64,000 bases of DNA from Pyrinomonadaceae bacterium (GCA_019694355.1 JAIBCB010000004.1:296376-360375), one strand, 5' to 3'. Positions 24,059-33,855 are shown, counted from the first letter of the stretch. Notes: a model not told the origin generated them from the sequence alone. Made by a program: numbers and translations.

Positions 24059-24670
24059 TTAGAAAGGCCACCAGCTCGGTTTGCGTGTGTTGCCCCAGCC
24101 GCCGTTGTTCTGCCGCGGATAGTTGCGGTTCCGGTTATTCCGGTTGTTGCGGTAGTAGCCGTCGTTATAGCCCATTCCGTAAACGTTCGCGATGATGCGA
24201 AGGTCGTTTGCGATCGGATCCCAGTGGTTATAAAGGTATCCGCCGTTGCCGTTGTAGCTAAGTGCCGACTCGATCTGATTGCCGAGGTCAAGGACGCGGC
24301 GTGCTGCATCGGCGCTGTTGTCGAGATTGCGGCCGCGGCCGAATTTGTCTTCGAATTTGTCAGCCGCTTTCGCGAACTGATCCGCAAGATCCTCAATGTT
24401 ATTGCCGTAGTAGCCGCCGTAATTGCCGCGATTGTTGCGGTTGTCGGTTATGCGCTCAAAACTCTTGGCCCGCTGCTTCAGGTCGCGAACGGTATTCTCG
24501 ATGTTGCCGTAGTAGCCGTTATTGCCGTAACGGCCATTCCCGTAGCGTCCGTTCCCATTGCCGTACCCTCCATTGCCGTAACCGCCGTACTGTGCAGAAG
24601 CGATCGCCGGCAGTGCGATCACAACCAACGAAAGTGCCAAACCCACAACCGTGCTCTTAATGATCTTCAT
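24059..24670 (-). CDS. Secreted Gly/Asn/Tyr-rich protein with sigma-54 promoter
   Basis: 203 residues. MKIIKSTVVGLALSLVVIALPAIASAQ is a signal peptide. Residues about 28-60 are repeats of YGN/GRYGNG, followed by a helical middle (IENTVRDLKQRAKSFERI and DLADQFAKAADKFEDKFGRG) and a second Asn/Arg/Tyr-rich tail. No known domain was recognised. It resembles low-complexity envelope or matrix proteins. A near-perfect sigma-54 promoter lies about 65 bases upstream, so it is probably expressed in response to a specific signal. Confidence 0.75.
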   Translation of the reverse strand: MKIIKSTVVGLALSLVVIALPAIASAQYGGYGNGGYGNGNGRYGNGRYGNNGYYGNIENTVRDLKQRAKSFERITDNRNNRGNYGGYYGNNIEDLADQFAKAADKFEDKFGRGRNLDNSADAARRVLDLGNQIESALSYNGNGGYLYNHWDPIANDLRIIANVYGMGYNDGYYRNNRNNRNRNYPRQNNGGWGNTRKPSWWPF

Positions 24671-24732
24671 TTTCTTCTCTCTCCTAAAAAGTACGTATCA
24701 GGCAATGCTCATCATTGCTCGGAAGGGTTAAG

Positions 24733-24748
24733 AGCAAGAGGCGTGCCA
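24733..24748 (-). promoter_or_regulatory. Sigma-54 (RpoN) promoter of the Gly/Asn/Tyr-rich protein gene
   Basis: On the minus strand TGGCACG-CCTC-TTGCT, matching the -24/-12 consensus TGGCACG-N4-TTGCW exactly in all fixed positions. Transcription would begin near 24721, about 50 bases before the ATG at 24670. The rest of the 24671-24891 gap shows no further element. Confidence 0.75.
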
Positions 24749-24891
24749 CAACTATTTTCGGGAAGGAAGATGAGCGTTAAGTGTTTATATTGAAAGGGTT
24801 AGAGCGACGCCGAATGGCCACGCCCGCCGCCCAACGGCGACCGGGAATGCGTTTCCGCTATACGGCTTCGGTGCGATGTTGTACGAAAACG

Positions 24892-26322
24892 TTACTCTTT
24901 GACGCCGAGCGCGTTCGCGGCACAGAGTGTCCCGCCGGAAGCGACCTTGCCCTTGAGGTCGTCGCGAAGATCGACAGAGTCGATCAGCTTTTTGCGAAGC
25001 TGCTTGACCGTGATCTTCGGTGACTGCGCAACGATCAACGCCGCAACTCCGGAGACAAAAGGCGTCGCCATCGATGTGCCGGAAGCTTCGCGATATTCGT
25101 CACCGATCCACGTCGAAAGGATGTCTTTGCCGGGAGCTGCAAGATCGACGGTCTTTACGCCGAAATTCGAGAATGATGTAAGAGTGTCATTCCGATCGAC
25201 CGCCGCGACGCTGATAAGGTTTGGGAGCTTGTAGCTGGACGGATAATGCGGCCACACATCCGTATCGGTACCGTCGTTTCCCGCCGCAGCCACGAATAGG
25301 ATACCTGCATCACCGGCAGCGCGTATCGTGTCTTCGAGTGCTTTGGAATACGTCGTCGAGCCCCAGCTTGCGCTGATCACGCGGACGTTCACACCCGCCT
25401 TTTTGCGGTCGATCGCGTAGTTTATCGCCTCGATCGCATTTTCCGTCGTGCCGGAACCGCCGCTTCCGAGGAATTTGAGCGGCATTATCTTCACATTCCA
25501 GTTAACGCCCGTCACGCCGACGCCGTTGTTGCCGACCGCACCGATGATCCCTGCGCAATGCGTCCCATGACCGTTGTCGTCCATCGGGTCCGGGAGTTCA
25601 TCGGCGATGTCAAATCCATGAACATCATTGAACGTGCCTTTCTCGTCGTCGGTGTATTGAGGAACGCTGTCCGGCCGCGTCCAGATATTTGCCTCGAGGT
25701 CCGAATGGCGATAATCAACACCGCTGTCGAGGACAGCGACGACGACATCGTCGCTGCCTTTTGTAACTTGCCAAGCCTTTAAGGCATCGATGTCGGCCCT
25801 TTCGGTGCCGCCGTTCTGGCCGATGTTATTTAGCGCCCACTGCTCAGCAAAATTCGGATCGTTCGGCTGGCTGTCGTCGTTTCGGAAAACGAGGTCACGC
25901 GGCGAGTCCTTCTGGATCGGGTCGTCTAGCTTTATCTGAAGGTTCGGCTCCGCGTACTCAACGTTTCCAAACGCGGCATATTGTTTGGCGACCGCTTCAG
26001 CGTCGGCATTATCGAGATCGTCGATCACGACCAAGCCGCTCACTGCCTCGATCTCATCATCAACGCGGTCGTTATTCTGAAGGGCGATCTCGCGGATCTT
26101 GTCGAGCGTTGTGTTGGGTTTGAAACGAACGAGAACTTCCGGAGGCGATGATATGACGCGTGGCGGTTGAGACTGCTTCGTCGTCGGCAAAGGGCGTTCG
26201 ACCGTTGAATGGCGGTTGGCCTTTAGGCTCGACGCCATTCGGTCGATCCTGCCAAGAACAGCTGCAAAGCTGATCAAAATTACCGCCAACCCAACATGTA
26301 TCCAAATATTGCTGCGATTCAT
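24892..26322 (-). CDS. Subtilisin-like serine peptidase (S8), exported or membrane-anchored
   Basis: 476 residues. The N-terminal helix (residues 6-23) is a signal or anchor. A fervidolysin-like prodomain follows (EVLVRFKPN to EYAEPNLQ, about 62-128). The catalytic triad is Asp199 (VAVLDSGVDYRHSDL), His251 (DNGHGTHCAGIIGAVG) and Ser in SGTSMATPFVSGVAAL. C-terminal LRKKLIDSVDLRDDLKGKVASGG closes the domain, with no extra domains. A ribosome binding site-like GAGGGTGTT precedes the ATG. A second S8 peptidase, with a BACON-like tail, is at 39110. Confidence 0.95.
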   Translation of the reverse strand: MNRSNIWIHVGLAVILISFAAVLGRIDRMASSLKANRHSTVERPLPTTKQSQPPRVISSPPEVLVRFKPNTTLDKIREIALQNNDRVDDEIEAVSGLVVIDDLDNADAEAVAKQYAAFGNVEYAEPNLQIKLDDPIQKDSPRDLVFRNDDSQPNDPNFAEQWALNNIGQNGGTERADIDALKAWQVTKGSDDVVVAVLDSGVDYRHSDLEANIWTRPDSVPQYTDDEKGTFNDVHGFDIADELPDPMDDNGHGTHCAGIIGAVGNNGVGVTGVNWNVKIMPLKFLGSGGSGTTENAIEAINYAIDRKKAGVNVRVISASWGSTTYSKALEDTIRAAGDAGILFVAAAGNDGTDTDVWPHYPSSYKLPNLISVAAVDRNDTLTSFSNFGVKTVDLAAPGKDILSTWIGDEYREASGTSMATPFVSGVAALIVAQSPKITVKQLRKKLIDSVDLRDDLKGKVASGGTLCAANALGVKE

Positions 26323-26347
26323 AACACCCTCGCCAATTCCGGTCTCT

Positions 26348-26647
26348 CTATTCTACGACGAAATTCTGCCCTTGAAAACGAAAAAGCCGCAGCTGATCGT
26401 TCGTTGCCCGATATTCGTAATTTTCGCCGCCCGCGGAAAGCCTCAGCTTCCAACCCGGCGTTATCATCATCATCGACATTTCGCCATCGACCGCAGCACC
26501 GAGCGAACCGTTAGGAAACTCGGCGGCTTCGACTCCATCGATCTCTATTTTTGAACGCTCCATGCCCAACCGACTTGCAAGATCGGCCTTCGCACGCTCG
26601 ATGATCTCTTCTTTTGGTTTCGACATCTTGTTTCTTTTACGCTGCAT
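26348..26647 (-). CDS. Conserved small protein of unknown function
   Basis: 99 residues from the first Met, or 92 from a second Met at 26626 (MSKPKEE), which starts the amphipathic helix KEEIIERAKADLASRLG. The rest is a small beta-rich domain (EIDGVEAAEFPN, DGEMSMMMITPGWKLRLSAGGENYEYRATND). No family was recognised. It ends six bases before the DUF2085-type gene stop-to-start region and is probably co-transcribed with it. Confidence 0.65.
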   Translation of the reverse strand: MQRKRNKMSKPKEEIIERAKADLASRLGMERSKIEIDGVEAAEFPNGSLGAAVDGEMSMMMITPGWKLRLSAGGENYEYRATNDQLRLFRFQGQNFVVE

Positions 26648-26653
26648 GAGTGG

Positions 26654-27193
26654 TCAAAGTTCCCTCTGCCTCGCACGGCGTTTCCATGTGAAATTACGCG
26701 TGATCTCGACCGTTGCAGGCACGATGTAGGTCGAACAGGCGGTGCCGAGAATCAGGCCGGTCGCGAACCTGGATAAGAACGTGTTCTCCCAAATGCTGAA
26801 AATGGTCAGTGCCCAATCGATCGCGATCGGAACGCAGGAGGCAAAAAGCCACACCTTTGCGATCGGCTCGATCTCGTCGACCTTTCGCCACAAAGGGTAG
26901 ATAGCGTAGCCGAAGACGAGCCCGAAATACACGCCAAAGCATCGCGAACACACGCCGAAAGGTTCACCCGCGACAAAGAACGTCCGCGACGGTATCTGAT
27001 GGCAAATATAACTGAAAAAGTGATAAAGCGGATCTGAGATCTGAGTTAGGCCGTCGGCCTTTGCGATCGGCGCCGCGAGAATGAGCGCTAGCCAGAAAAG
27101 TACGACACCGAGCCCGACAAGCCACACGCGCAGAGCCTGTCGGCGAAACTGCGCCGCTATCGTCTGCGGGATGTAGGCTTCGGATGTCGCCAT
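26654..27193 (-). CDS. DUF2085-type membrane protein
   Basis: 179 residues with about four transmembrane helices. The conserved loop FFSYICHQIPSRTFFVAGEPFGVCSRCFGVYFG contains the DUF2085 signature C-H-Q-x-P-x-R-x-F and C-x-R-C-x-G-x-Y. Function unknown; the Cys/His set suggests metal or redox binding at the membrane. Starts 22 bases before the PEP-synthase stop region, on the same strand. Confidence 0.85.
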   Translation of the reverse strand: MATSEAYIPQTIAAQFRRQALRVWLVGLGVVLFWLALILAAPIAKADGLTQISDPLYHFFSYICHQIPSRTFFVAGEPFGVCSRCFGVYFGLVFGYAIYPLWRKVDEIEPIAKVWLFASCVPIAIDWALTIFSIWENTFLSRFATGLILGTACSTYIVPATVEITRNFTWKRRARQREL

Positions 27194-27215
27194 TGCCTGA
27201 AACTGCGAGCAGTTG

Positions 27216-29660
27216 TTATTTTACTGCTCGCAGCGGCTTTTGCGAAACATCGCCTCCGACGCCGAGCCTTTTCTCGGTCTCAAGAATATGAGCTGTTGTC
27301 TGCAGGACGGTGTCCGGGTTCAGAGAGATCGAGTTGATACCCTTTTCGACAAGGAAGTCGGCAAACTCAGGATAATCCGACGGAGCCTGACCGCAGATGC
27401 CGATCTTTTTGCCGTTTCGCAGTGCAGCCTCGATCGCCATTGCGACCATCTTCTCGACCGCGCCATTACGCTCGTCAAAAAGGTGCGCGACCATCTCGCT
27501 GTCTCGATCGAGGCCGAGGGCAAGCTGCGTCAGGTCGTTCGATCCGATCGAATAGCCGTCGAACACCTTGAGGAACTCGTCCGCGAAGACAACGTTCGCC
27601 GGAAGCTCACACATTGCGTAGATCTCGAGGCCGTTCTCGCCCTGTTTGAGGCCGTGTTCCGCCATCAAGGCAATGACCTTCTCGCCTTCTTCGACCGTAC
27701 GGCAGAACGGGATCATCGGCTTGATATTCACAAGTCCCATATCCTCGCGTGCCCTTTGAAGAGCGAGACATTCCAGGCGAAATCCGGCCTTATAGCGGTC
27801 GTCGTAATACCTCGACGCTCCGCGGAAACCGATCATCGGATTCTCTTCTTCCGGTTCGAATTCCTTGCCGCCGATGAGCATCGCGTACTCGTTGGATTTG
27901 AAATCCGACATACGGACGATCACAGGTTTTGGGTAGAATGCGGCGGCAATTCGCCCGACGCCTTCGGCGAGTTTGCGGACAAAGAATTCTTTCGGATCTT
28001 CTTCGCCGATTCGCCGTGAGATCGTCTCGATGTCCGCGGGACGCTTGAGATTCGGATAATTGATCAACGCCATCGGATGCATGCCGATGTGGTTGTTAAT
28101 GATGAATTCGAGACGCGCAAGGCCGACACCGTCGTTCGGAAAACGTGCCGCATCGAACGCCCTTTCGGGGTCGCCGACATTCATCATAATTTGCGTACGC
28201 GGCCGTTCCTTCTGCGAGATCTTCTGTTTATCGACCTTGTAGTCGATCTTGCCGTAATAGATATTTCCGGTCTCGCCCTCGGCACAGGACACCGTGATCG
28301 GTGCACCGTTCTTGATCTTTTCGGTCGCATCCGTCGTACCGACGATGCACGGAATTCCGAGTTCGCGGCTGATGATCGCGCTGTGGCAGGTTCGGCCGCC
28401 GCGATCCGTGACGATCGCCGACGCACGCTTCATTATCGGCTCCCACGCCGGATCGGTCATCGAAGTGACGAGGATCTCACCTTCCTTGAAAGTATTGAGC
28501 TTCGAAGGATCCATCAGAACGTGCGCCGTTCCGTGCCCGATCTTTTCGCCGACGGCAACACCGGTCGCAAGCGGTGCACCGTGAACGCCCGTGAGCTTGT
28601 ATTTTTCGATGTAATTCGACTCTTTTCGAGCGTGGACCGTCTCAGGACGCGCCTGCAGGATGAAAAGTTCGCCCGTGATGCCGTCCTTTGCCCATTCGAT
28701 ATCCATCGGCTGGCTATGGCCGGCACGTTTTGAATAATGATCCTCAATAGCACACGCCCATCGGGCAAGCTGCAAGACCTCGAATCCTGCGAGGCAAAAA
28801 CGGTTTCGCTGTGTATCGACAACGTCGCGGACGATCGTCCCGGCGCCGTTATCGTTGAACACCATCTTCACTTCTTTGACGCCGAGCTTTCGTGTGATGA
28901 TCGGACGGAAACCGAGCTTTAACGTAGGCTTGAACACGATCCATTCGTCGGGCGTCGCCATTCCCTGCACTACCGCTTCGCCAAGTCCCCAAGCTCCGTT
29001 GATCACGACAGCTTCGCGAAATCCGCTTTCGGTATCAAGCGTGAACATCACGCCCGAGCATGCGAGGTCCGAGCGCACCATTGGCTGAATGCCGATCGAA
29101 AGTGCGACGTCGAAATGGTTGAAGCCCTTTGCCGTGCGGTATGAGATCGCACGGTCGGTCCAGAGCGAGGCGTAGCACTGATGGCATGCCTCGATCAGGC
29201 TTTGCTGACCGCGTACGTTCAGTATCGTGTCCTGTTGGCCGGCAAAGCTCGCGTCCGGCAGATCTTCCGCGGTCGCAGACGAGCGGACGGCCACTTCGAA
29301 CGTGCGTTTGCCGATCCGGCCGCCAAGCCGCTCATAGCCTTCGAGGATCGCCTTTTCGACCGCCTCGGGAAAAGGTGTTTCAAGCATCAAGCGACGAGCT
29401 TCGCCGCCAACGCGTGCGAGTTCATCAAGATCGTTGACATCCAGCCCCTTGAGCAGATCGATCAAACGCCCGCGAAGACCGTCGGTTTCGAGCAGAAGTT
29501 CATAAGCGTGGCTCGTGGTCGAAAAACCATCGACCGCACGAACGCCCTGCTGCGTCAGTTCGCGGAAAAGCTCACCAAGGCTGGCACATTTTCCGCCGAC
29601 AAGCGCAACGTCACCGGCTCCAACCTCAGTAAAATCAAGAACATACGGCTTTTCAGTCAT
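27216..29660 (-). CDS. ppsA: Phosphoenolpyruvate synthase
   Basis: Converts pyruvate, ATP and water to PEP, AMP and phosphate for gluconeogenesis. 814 residues from the chosen start. The start at 29660 is set by GAGGTG six bases upstream; an earlier Met (29678) lacks a ribosome binding site. The N-terminal ATP-grasp domain shows GGKCASLGELFREL and VRSSATAEDLPDASFAGQQDT. The phosphohistidine loop is visible as RGGRTCHSAIISRELGIPCIVGT. The C-terminal TIM barrel has GFRGASRYYDD and CELPANVVFADEFL ... GSNDLTQLALGLDRDS. It neighbours glpX, so the pair supports growth on acetyl-CoA sources. Confidence 0.96.
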   Translation of the reverse strand: MTEKPYVLDFTEVGAGDVALVGGKCASLGELFRELTQQGVRAVDGFSTTSHAYELLLETDGLRGRLIDLLKGLDVNDLDELARVGGEARRLMLETPFPEAVEKAILEGYERLGGRIGKRTFEVAVRSSATAEDLPDASFAGQQDTILNVRGQQSLIEACHQCYASLWTDRAISYRTAKGFNHFDVALSIGIQPMVRSDLACSGVMFTLDTESGFREAVVINGAWGLGEAVVQGMATPDEWIVFKPTLKLGFRPIITRKLGVKEVKMVFNDNGAGTIVRDVVDTQRNRFCLAGFEVLQLARWACAIEDHYSKRAGHSQPMDIEWAKDGITGELFILQARPETVHARKESNYIEKYKLTGVHGAPLATGVAVGEKIGHGTAHVLMDPSKLNTFKEGEILVTSMTDPAWEPIMKRASAIVTDRGGRTCHSAIISRELGIPCIVGTTDATEKIKNGAPITVSCAEGETGNIYYGKIDYKVDKQKISQKERPRTQIMMNVGDPERAFDAARFPNDGVGLARLEFIINNHIGMHPMALINYPNLKRPADIETISRRIGEEDPKEFFVRKLAEGVGRIAAAFYPKPVIVRMSDFKSNEYAMLIGGKEFEPEEENPMIGFRGASRYYDDRYKAGFRLECLALQRAREDMGLVNIKPMIPFCRTVEEGEKVIALMAEHGLKQGENGLEIYAMCELPANVVFADEFLKVFDGYSIGSNDLTQLALGLDRDSEMVAHLFDERNGAVEKMVAMAIEAALRNGKKIGICGQAPSDYPEFADFLVEKGINSISLNPDTVLQTTAHILETEKRLGVGGDVSQKPLRAVK

Positions 29661-29721
29661 AGTTTCACCTCGTGCCATTCAATGAGTTCTTTCAATGCAC
29701 GATCCTGATATAAAGTTCGAA

Positions 29722-30765
29722 TTAGAACCGAATTACAGCGTCCGGGCCGCCTTCGACGTGAACGGTATCGACAAAGCGTATGCTCTTGGAATCCGTGGTC
29801 ATAACGACCGAGTGCGTTCGCTTGCCCGCTCCGAAGAATCTGACGCCGCGGAGCAATGCTCCGTCCGTGACGCCGGTCGCAGCGAAGATGATCTTCTTGC
29901 CCGGAGCCAGATCGTTCGTGTCGTAGATCTTGTCCGGATCGTTGATACCCATCTCGCTCAGGCGTTTCATTACGACATTCACCGGCGGAACCTTGCTCTT
30001 ATCGACGCCGAGGCGTTCCGGATCAAACACGAGCTTTGCCTGTATCTCTCCGTTCAGGCATTTCATCGCCGCGGCCGTGATCACGCCTTCCGGTGCTCCG
30101 CCAATGCCGACCAACGCGTGGATATTCGTGCCCGCGACCGCCGCCGAAATTCCGGCAGAAAGGTCGCCATCCGAGATCAGCCTGATCCTCGCTCCTGCAT
30201 TTCGTACGCGCTCAACAAGATCCTTGTGTCGGCTGCGGTCAAGACAAATAACTGTAAGGTCTTCAACATCGCGGCCAAGACGGCGTGCGATGTTCTTTAG
30301 GTTATCTTCGATCGGAGCGTCGATATCGACCGCTCCGCGGCAGGACGGCCCAACGACGATCTTGTCCATATAGATATCGGGAGCATAGAGCAATCCGCCG
30401 CGTTCTGCTGCCGCGAGGACGGCGATCGCGTTGTTGGCACCGAGTGCACAGAGGTTCGTGCCTTCGAGCGGATCGACAGCGATGTCAACTTCAGGGAATT
30501 CGGCACGTGCTTCATCCGAAAACGCTCCGCCGCCGAGTTCTTCGCCGATATAGAGCATCGGTGCCTCATCCCTTTCGCCTTCGCCGATGACTATGCGGCC
30601 GCGCATCGGCACGGTATCCATAACTTCCCGCATTGCCTCGACAGCGACAAGATCGCTGTGTTTGCGGTCGCCCTGGCCCATCGTTTTTGCGGATTCGATG
30701 GCGGCGGCTTCGGTTACACGTAAGAAATCGAGTGCGAGTTCGCGTTCGGCTTTGTTGCTTTTCAT
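29722..30765 (-). CDS. glpX: Fructose-1,6-bisphosphatase class II
   Basis: Gluconeogenic phosphatase, 347 residues. [47 protein letters not shown] and [20 protein letters not shown] are the family's metal and substrate motifs (Asp and Glu of GEGERDEAP and DPLEGT). A bifunctional role on sedoheptulose-bisphosphate is known for relatives and cannot be excluded. Co-directional with ppsA, 61 bases apart. Confidence 0.97.
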   Translation of the reverse strand: MKSNKAERELALDFLRVTEAAAIESAKTMGQGDRKHSDLVAVEAMREVMDTVPMRGRIVIGEGERDEAPMLYIGEELGGGAFSDEARAEFPEVDIAVDPLEGTNLCALGANNAIAVLAAAERGGLLYAPDIYMDKIVVGPSCRGAVDIDAPIEDNLKNIARRLGRDVEDLTVICLDRSRHKDLVERVRNAGARIRLISDGDLSAGISAAVAGTNIHALVGIGGAPEGVITAAAMKCLNGEIQAKLVFDPERLGVDKSKVPPVNVVMKRLSEMGINDPDKIYDTNDLAPGKKIIFAATGVTDGALLRGVRFFGAGKRTHSVVMTTDSKSIRFVDTVHVEGGPDAVIRF

Positions 30766-30930
30766 TTTGAAATAGTATTCGCCCCTAAAATTTTCTAATT
30801 TTGCTAGGTGTTTGAAGGCATTCTAACACCTTAAACCTGTGATTTGACAACTGATTCTCAGGATTATAGGTTTTTAGTTTGGCCATCCGGTATCGAGACC
30901 ATTAAATTTTGCCGGTTCGCCCATATAGCC

Positions 30931-31227
30931 ATGACATATATTGTTACTGAGCCCTGCCTTGATTGTAAGTACACCGATTGTGCGGCCGTATGCCCTGTTG
31001 AGGCGTTTCACGAACTCTCGGATCGATTGCTCATCAACCCCGACACTTGTATCGATTGCGACGCATGTGTCCCTGAATGCCCGGTCGAAGCCATCTTCTC
31101 GGATATGTCGATACCTGAGGAATACCTGAATTGGCTCGATATAAACAAAGAGGCAGAAAATTACCCGATCATCAGCACGAAGATCCCGGCTCTATACGGC
31201 TCCAATTGTAAAGGACAGCCGGAATAA
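30931..31227 (+). CDS. fdxA: Ferredoxin with two cluster motifs (FdxA-type 4Fe-4S)
   Basis: 98 residues from ATG 30931. N-terminal CLDCKYTDCAAVCPVEAF and second CIDCDACVPECPVEAIF give the Cys pattern of a 7Fe/8Fe ferredoxin. The first cluster has CxxC-spacing variation (C-x2-C-x4-C-x3-CP), typical of FdxA with a 3Fe-4S plus 4Fe-4S pair. The C-terminal extension (YLNWLDINKEAENYPII) matches the FdxA family. Low-potential electron carrier. No strong ribosome binding site is seen; a longer start from TTG 30844 is possible but less likely. Confidence 0.9.
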   Translation: MTYIVTEPCLDCKYTDCAAVCPVEAFHELSDRLLINPDTCIDCDACVPECPVEAIFSDMSIPEEYLNWLDINKEAENYPIISTKIPALYGSNCKGQPE

Positions 31228-31251
31228 GGCGGTCTTTCCAATAAAAATAAA

Positions 31252-31286
31252 GAACGCCGCAGGTTTCGACAAACCCTGCGGCGTTC
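31252..31286. terminator. Bidirectional terminator between ferredoxin and mqnD
   Basis: GAACGCCGCAGG pairs with CCTGCGGCGTTC (12 bases, perfect) around a short A/T-containing loop. A-rich and T-rich flanks serve both converging genes. Confidence 0.8.
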
Positions 31287-31307
31287 GTGTCTTAGTGTAA
31301 AACAAGG

Positions 31308-32168
31308 TCAATCGACGAATTCCACATCGACCTTGTTCTTGATGATCCCGGCCTTGTAGCCTTCCTCGAGCAGGGTCTTAACCGCTTGCCGGCCGCGTTC
31401 ACCGTAATCCAGCGTGAGGTCATTTACCCACATCGCAACGAATCGATCGGCGAGCGCAGGTTCCATATCGCGTGCGAACTGCATCGCGTAAGCGAGTGCG
31501 TCTTCGCGGTTCTCCATCGAATAGACGATCGAACGGTGCAGATGGCGCGAAACCTCTTCCATCAGTTCTTTGCCGAGAGAGCGTTTGATCACATTTCCGC
31601 CCATCGGGAGCGGCAGACCGGTCTTTTCGTGCCACCATTCGCCAAGATCGAGCACCTTGTCGAGCCCGACCTGCTTGTAGAAAAGCTGGCCTTCATGGAT
31701 CAAAAGCCCCGCATCTACGCGACCGCTCTGAACCTCGTCAATGATCTTGTCGAACGGGATCACAACATGCTCGAACTCACTGTTGTAGATCCTCAACGCA
31801 AGATAAGCGCTCGTCAATTCGCCCGGAACAGCGATCTTCATCTTGCCGATCTCTGAGGCCTCACGCGGCTCTTTTGATACGACGATCGGGCCGTATTTGT
31901 CGCCGATCGAGGCACCATGCGGCAGAAGGGCGTACTTATCGGCAACATACGCATACGCGTGAAAGGAGATCGCCGTTACATCGTAAACGCCGACTTTAGC
32001 GTCCTCATTCAGAGTTTGAATGTCTTTGAGCGTGTGCTCAAAGCGCAGGCCTTCCGTCTCGAGCTTGTTCGTGGCAAGCCCATAGAACATGAACGCATCA
32101 TCCGAATCAGGTGAATGAGCAACTGTTATTGTGCGAACTTCGGGGGTCGCTTCCGCTTTTACAGACAT
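31308..32168 (-). CDS. mqnD: 1,4-dihydroxy-6-naphthoate synthase (menaquinone, futalosine pathway)
   Basis: Converts cyclic de-hypoxanthine futalosine to 1,4-dihydroxy-6-naphthoate. 286 residues. [13 protein letters not shown] (family SPDTDDAFMFYAL), [24 protein letters not shown], and [28 protein letters not shown] are strong MqnD signatures with the periplasmic-binding-protein-like fold. It implies menaquinone by the futalosine route. Other mqn genes are not in the window. UbiX (33177) nearby could supply prenyl-FMN to a decarboxylase in this or another pathway. Confidence 0.95.
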   Translation of the reverse strand: MSVKAEATPEVRTITVAHSPDSDDAFMFYGLATNKLETEGLRFEHTLKDIQTLNEDAKVGVYDVTAISFHAYAYVADKYALLPHGASIGDKYGPIVVSKEPREASEIGKMKIAVPGELTSAYLALRIYNSEFEHVVIPFDKIIDEVQSGRVDAGLLIHEGQLFYKQVGLDKVLDLGEWWHEKTGLPLPMGGNVIKRSLGKELMEEVSRHLHRSIVYSMENREDALAYAMQFARDMEPALADRFVAMWVNDLTLDYGERGRQAVKTLLEEGYKAGIIKNKVDVEFVD

Positions 32169-32307
32169 ACTTCTAAAACTGTGGGTAGTAAATATTCGTG
32201 TCGTTGAGAACTGCTATTTTACCGTTTTGCCCGACTTTAGCAAACTGCCCAACAGTTAGGGTGCAAGCAGAGCTTAGCAAAGCCAGAATGTTCCGTTCTC
32301 GTAGTCC

Positions 32308-33111
32308 CTATTGCGATAATGACATGCCAAGGGATTGCAATACCTTGGGTCGCGCATTCAATCTGATCAGCATTAGAGTATGTTCAGCGATATTTGGAAA
32401 AGTAGGTTCAATTTCTTTCGCAAACCGAAGAGCAGCTCCGAAATCAGATAAATGTAAGACAAGAAGATTGCCTAAGAAATACGCAGCCATTCCGATAGAG
32501 TCTTGTTTTCCGCCAGCCTCAATCTGCTCCTCAATGTGTCGCCGAAAATGCTTCACCGCTTCAACCGAACGTTTTTTGTCGTAAAAGGATGTCATGAGCA
32601 AACAAATCCCCAATTCATAATGAACTGTTGGATCATTTGGCTGTAATTTCAAGGCGCTCCTTAGGGCATTCTCCGCTTCCTCATATCGGCCCCATCGATT
32701 GCAGTTCATTGCGAAGTTCATCAATGCAGGAAATGACGGATCAAGATCAATTGCTGTTTTAAGGGGAGCCATGGCTCGCTCAAAATGCGACCAAGTATAA
32801 AACATTCTTCCAAGCTCAAAATAGGCTAAGCCATATCTTGGATTAATAGCGATCGCTTTTTTGAAAAGCTCTTCAGCACGATCAATGGTTTTAGGGTCTT
32901 GAGCGAACTTACATGCTTGCTCAAAAAAAATCCTCGCGTCGGGAGCCAAGACATCACTCTCTCGTACCCTAATTAGCCTCTCTCCAATTCGGCGGCTGGG
33001 AATCTCCCCATTTCGAAGCCATTCATACATGGTTCGCTTTGACACCGCAAGTAATTTCGCTGCTTGCTCAGGGGTTAGTAAACGGTTTTGGGAATAACTT
33101 TGTACTTCCAT
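32308..33111 (-). CDS. Excisionase-type helix-turn-helix protein with TPR repeats
   Basis: 267 residues from ATG 33111 (MEVQSYSQNRLLTPEQAAKLL). Residues about 10-55 form a MerR/excisionase-like winged helix (LTPEQAAKLLAVSKRTMYEWLRNGEIPSRRIGERLIRVRESDV). The rest is about five TPRs (PRYGLAYFELGRMFYTWSHFERAM, DPTVHYELGICLL, and others). The DNA is clearly more AT-rich than neighbouring genes, which suggests recent acquisition. Likely a regulator whose TPR part binds a partner; no target is visible. Start chosen because the HTH would otherwise be preceded by an unstructured hydrophobic stretch. Confidence 0.78.
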   Translation of the reverse strand: MEVQSYSQNRLLTPEQAAKLLAVSKRTMYEWLRNGEIPSRRIGERLIRVRESDVLAPDARIFFEQACKFAQDPKTIDRAEELFKKAIAINPRYGLAYFELGRMFYTWSHFERAMAPLKTAIDLDPSFPALMNFAMNCNRWGRYEEAENALRSALKLQPNDPTVHYELGICLLMTSFYDKKRSVEAVKHFRRHIEEQIEAGGKQDSIGMAAYFLGNLLVLHLSDFGAALRFAKEIEPTFPNIAEHTLMLIRLNARPKVLQSLGMSLSQ

Positions 33112-33176
33112 AAATACAACATATAGCACGTGGAAAGGGCGTGCAGCAAGTGGCAATAAGAGGAAGCACGTCCACG

Positions 33177-33791
33177 TTAGAGCTCGATTTCTTCACCTGT
33201 CCAGGAACTTGCACTCGAGTGAGGTATATCGAACTGATCAAGGATGCGATAACACACATGATCGACGAGTTCCTCTATCGTCGCCGGTTTGTGGTAAAAC
33301 GATGGGCTTGCCGGCAGGATCCTCGCTCCCGCATTTGAAAGCCTGAGCATATTTTCGAGGTGGATCGCGTTGAATGGCGTCTCACGCGGGACAAGCACGA
33401 GCTTCCGGCCTTCTTTGAGACAAACGTCAGCCGAGCGATGGATCAAATTCGTGCCCGCACCCGAAGCGATCGCTCCCAACGTGCCCATCGAACAAGGCAC
33501 TACTATCATTCCTGCCTGCTTGTACGAGCCCGACGAAGGCTTTGCGGCAAAATTATCGAGCCGCCAAACGCGTATCAATTTCGAACCGGGATCAAGCCCG
33601 AGCCAGGCGTTCATTTTCGCTGCATCGGCATTTTTGATATCCGCACCAAGCTCAAGCTGAGCGACGATCGCCGCCGTCGATGAAATTATCAAATTGATCG
33701 TCTCGACATTTCCGCTTGCGGCCAAAAGCTGAAGCGTCCGCCGAGCGTAGATCGCCCCGGAAGCTCCCGTGATCGCAAGCGTTAATTCCAT
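33177..33791 (-). CDS. ubiX: UbiX-type flavin prenyltransferase
   Basis: Makes prenylated FMN for UbiD-family decarboxylases. 204 residues. [19 protein letters not shown] is the N-terminal FMN-binding loop, [51 protein letters not shown] the core signature, and [23 protein letters not shown] the C-terminal one. In Acidobacteriota with the futalosine pathway it may supply a UbiD-like step of menaquinone synthesis. A UbiD is not in the window. Divergent from larB with 64 bases between. Confidence 0.94.
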   Translation of the reverse strand: MELTLAITGASGAIYARRTLQLLAASGNVETINLIISSTAAIVAQLELGADIKNADAAKMNAWLGLDPGSKLIRVWRLDNFAAKPSSGSYKQAGMIVVPCSMGTLGAIASGAGTNLIHRSADVCLKEGRKLVLVPRETPFNAIHLENMLRLSNAGARILPASPSFYHKPATIEELVDHVCYRILDQFDIPHSSASSWTGEEIEL

Positions 33792-33855
33792 AAACCACGA
33801 TTCTAAACATCGAACGACCGTTTACAAAGCTCGCCGCGAAACTTGCCCGCCGAAG

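Noticed and set aside
23987..24793. Plus-strand Val/Ala-rich frame opposite the Gly/Asn/Tyr-rich gene
   Set aside because: Antisense of a repetitive coding region; the minus strand has a signal peptide and promoter.
27213..28019. Plus-strand frame of 268 residues opposite ppsA
   Set aside because: Shadow frame opposite strongly conserved PEP synthase motifs.
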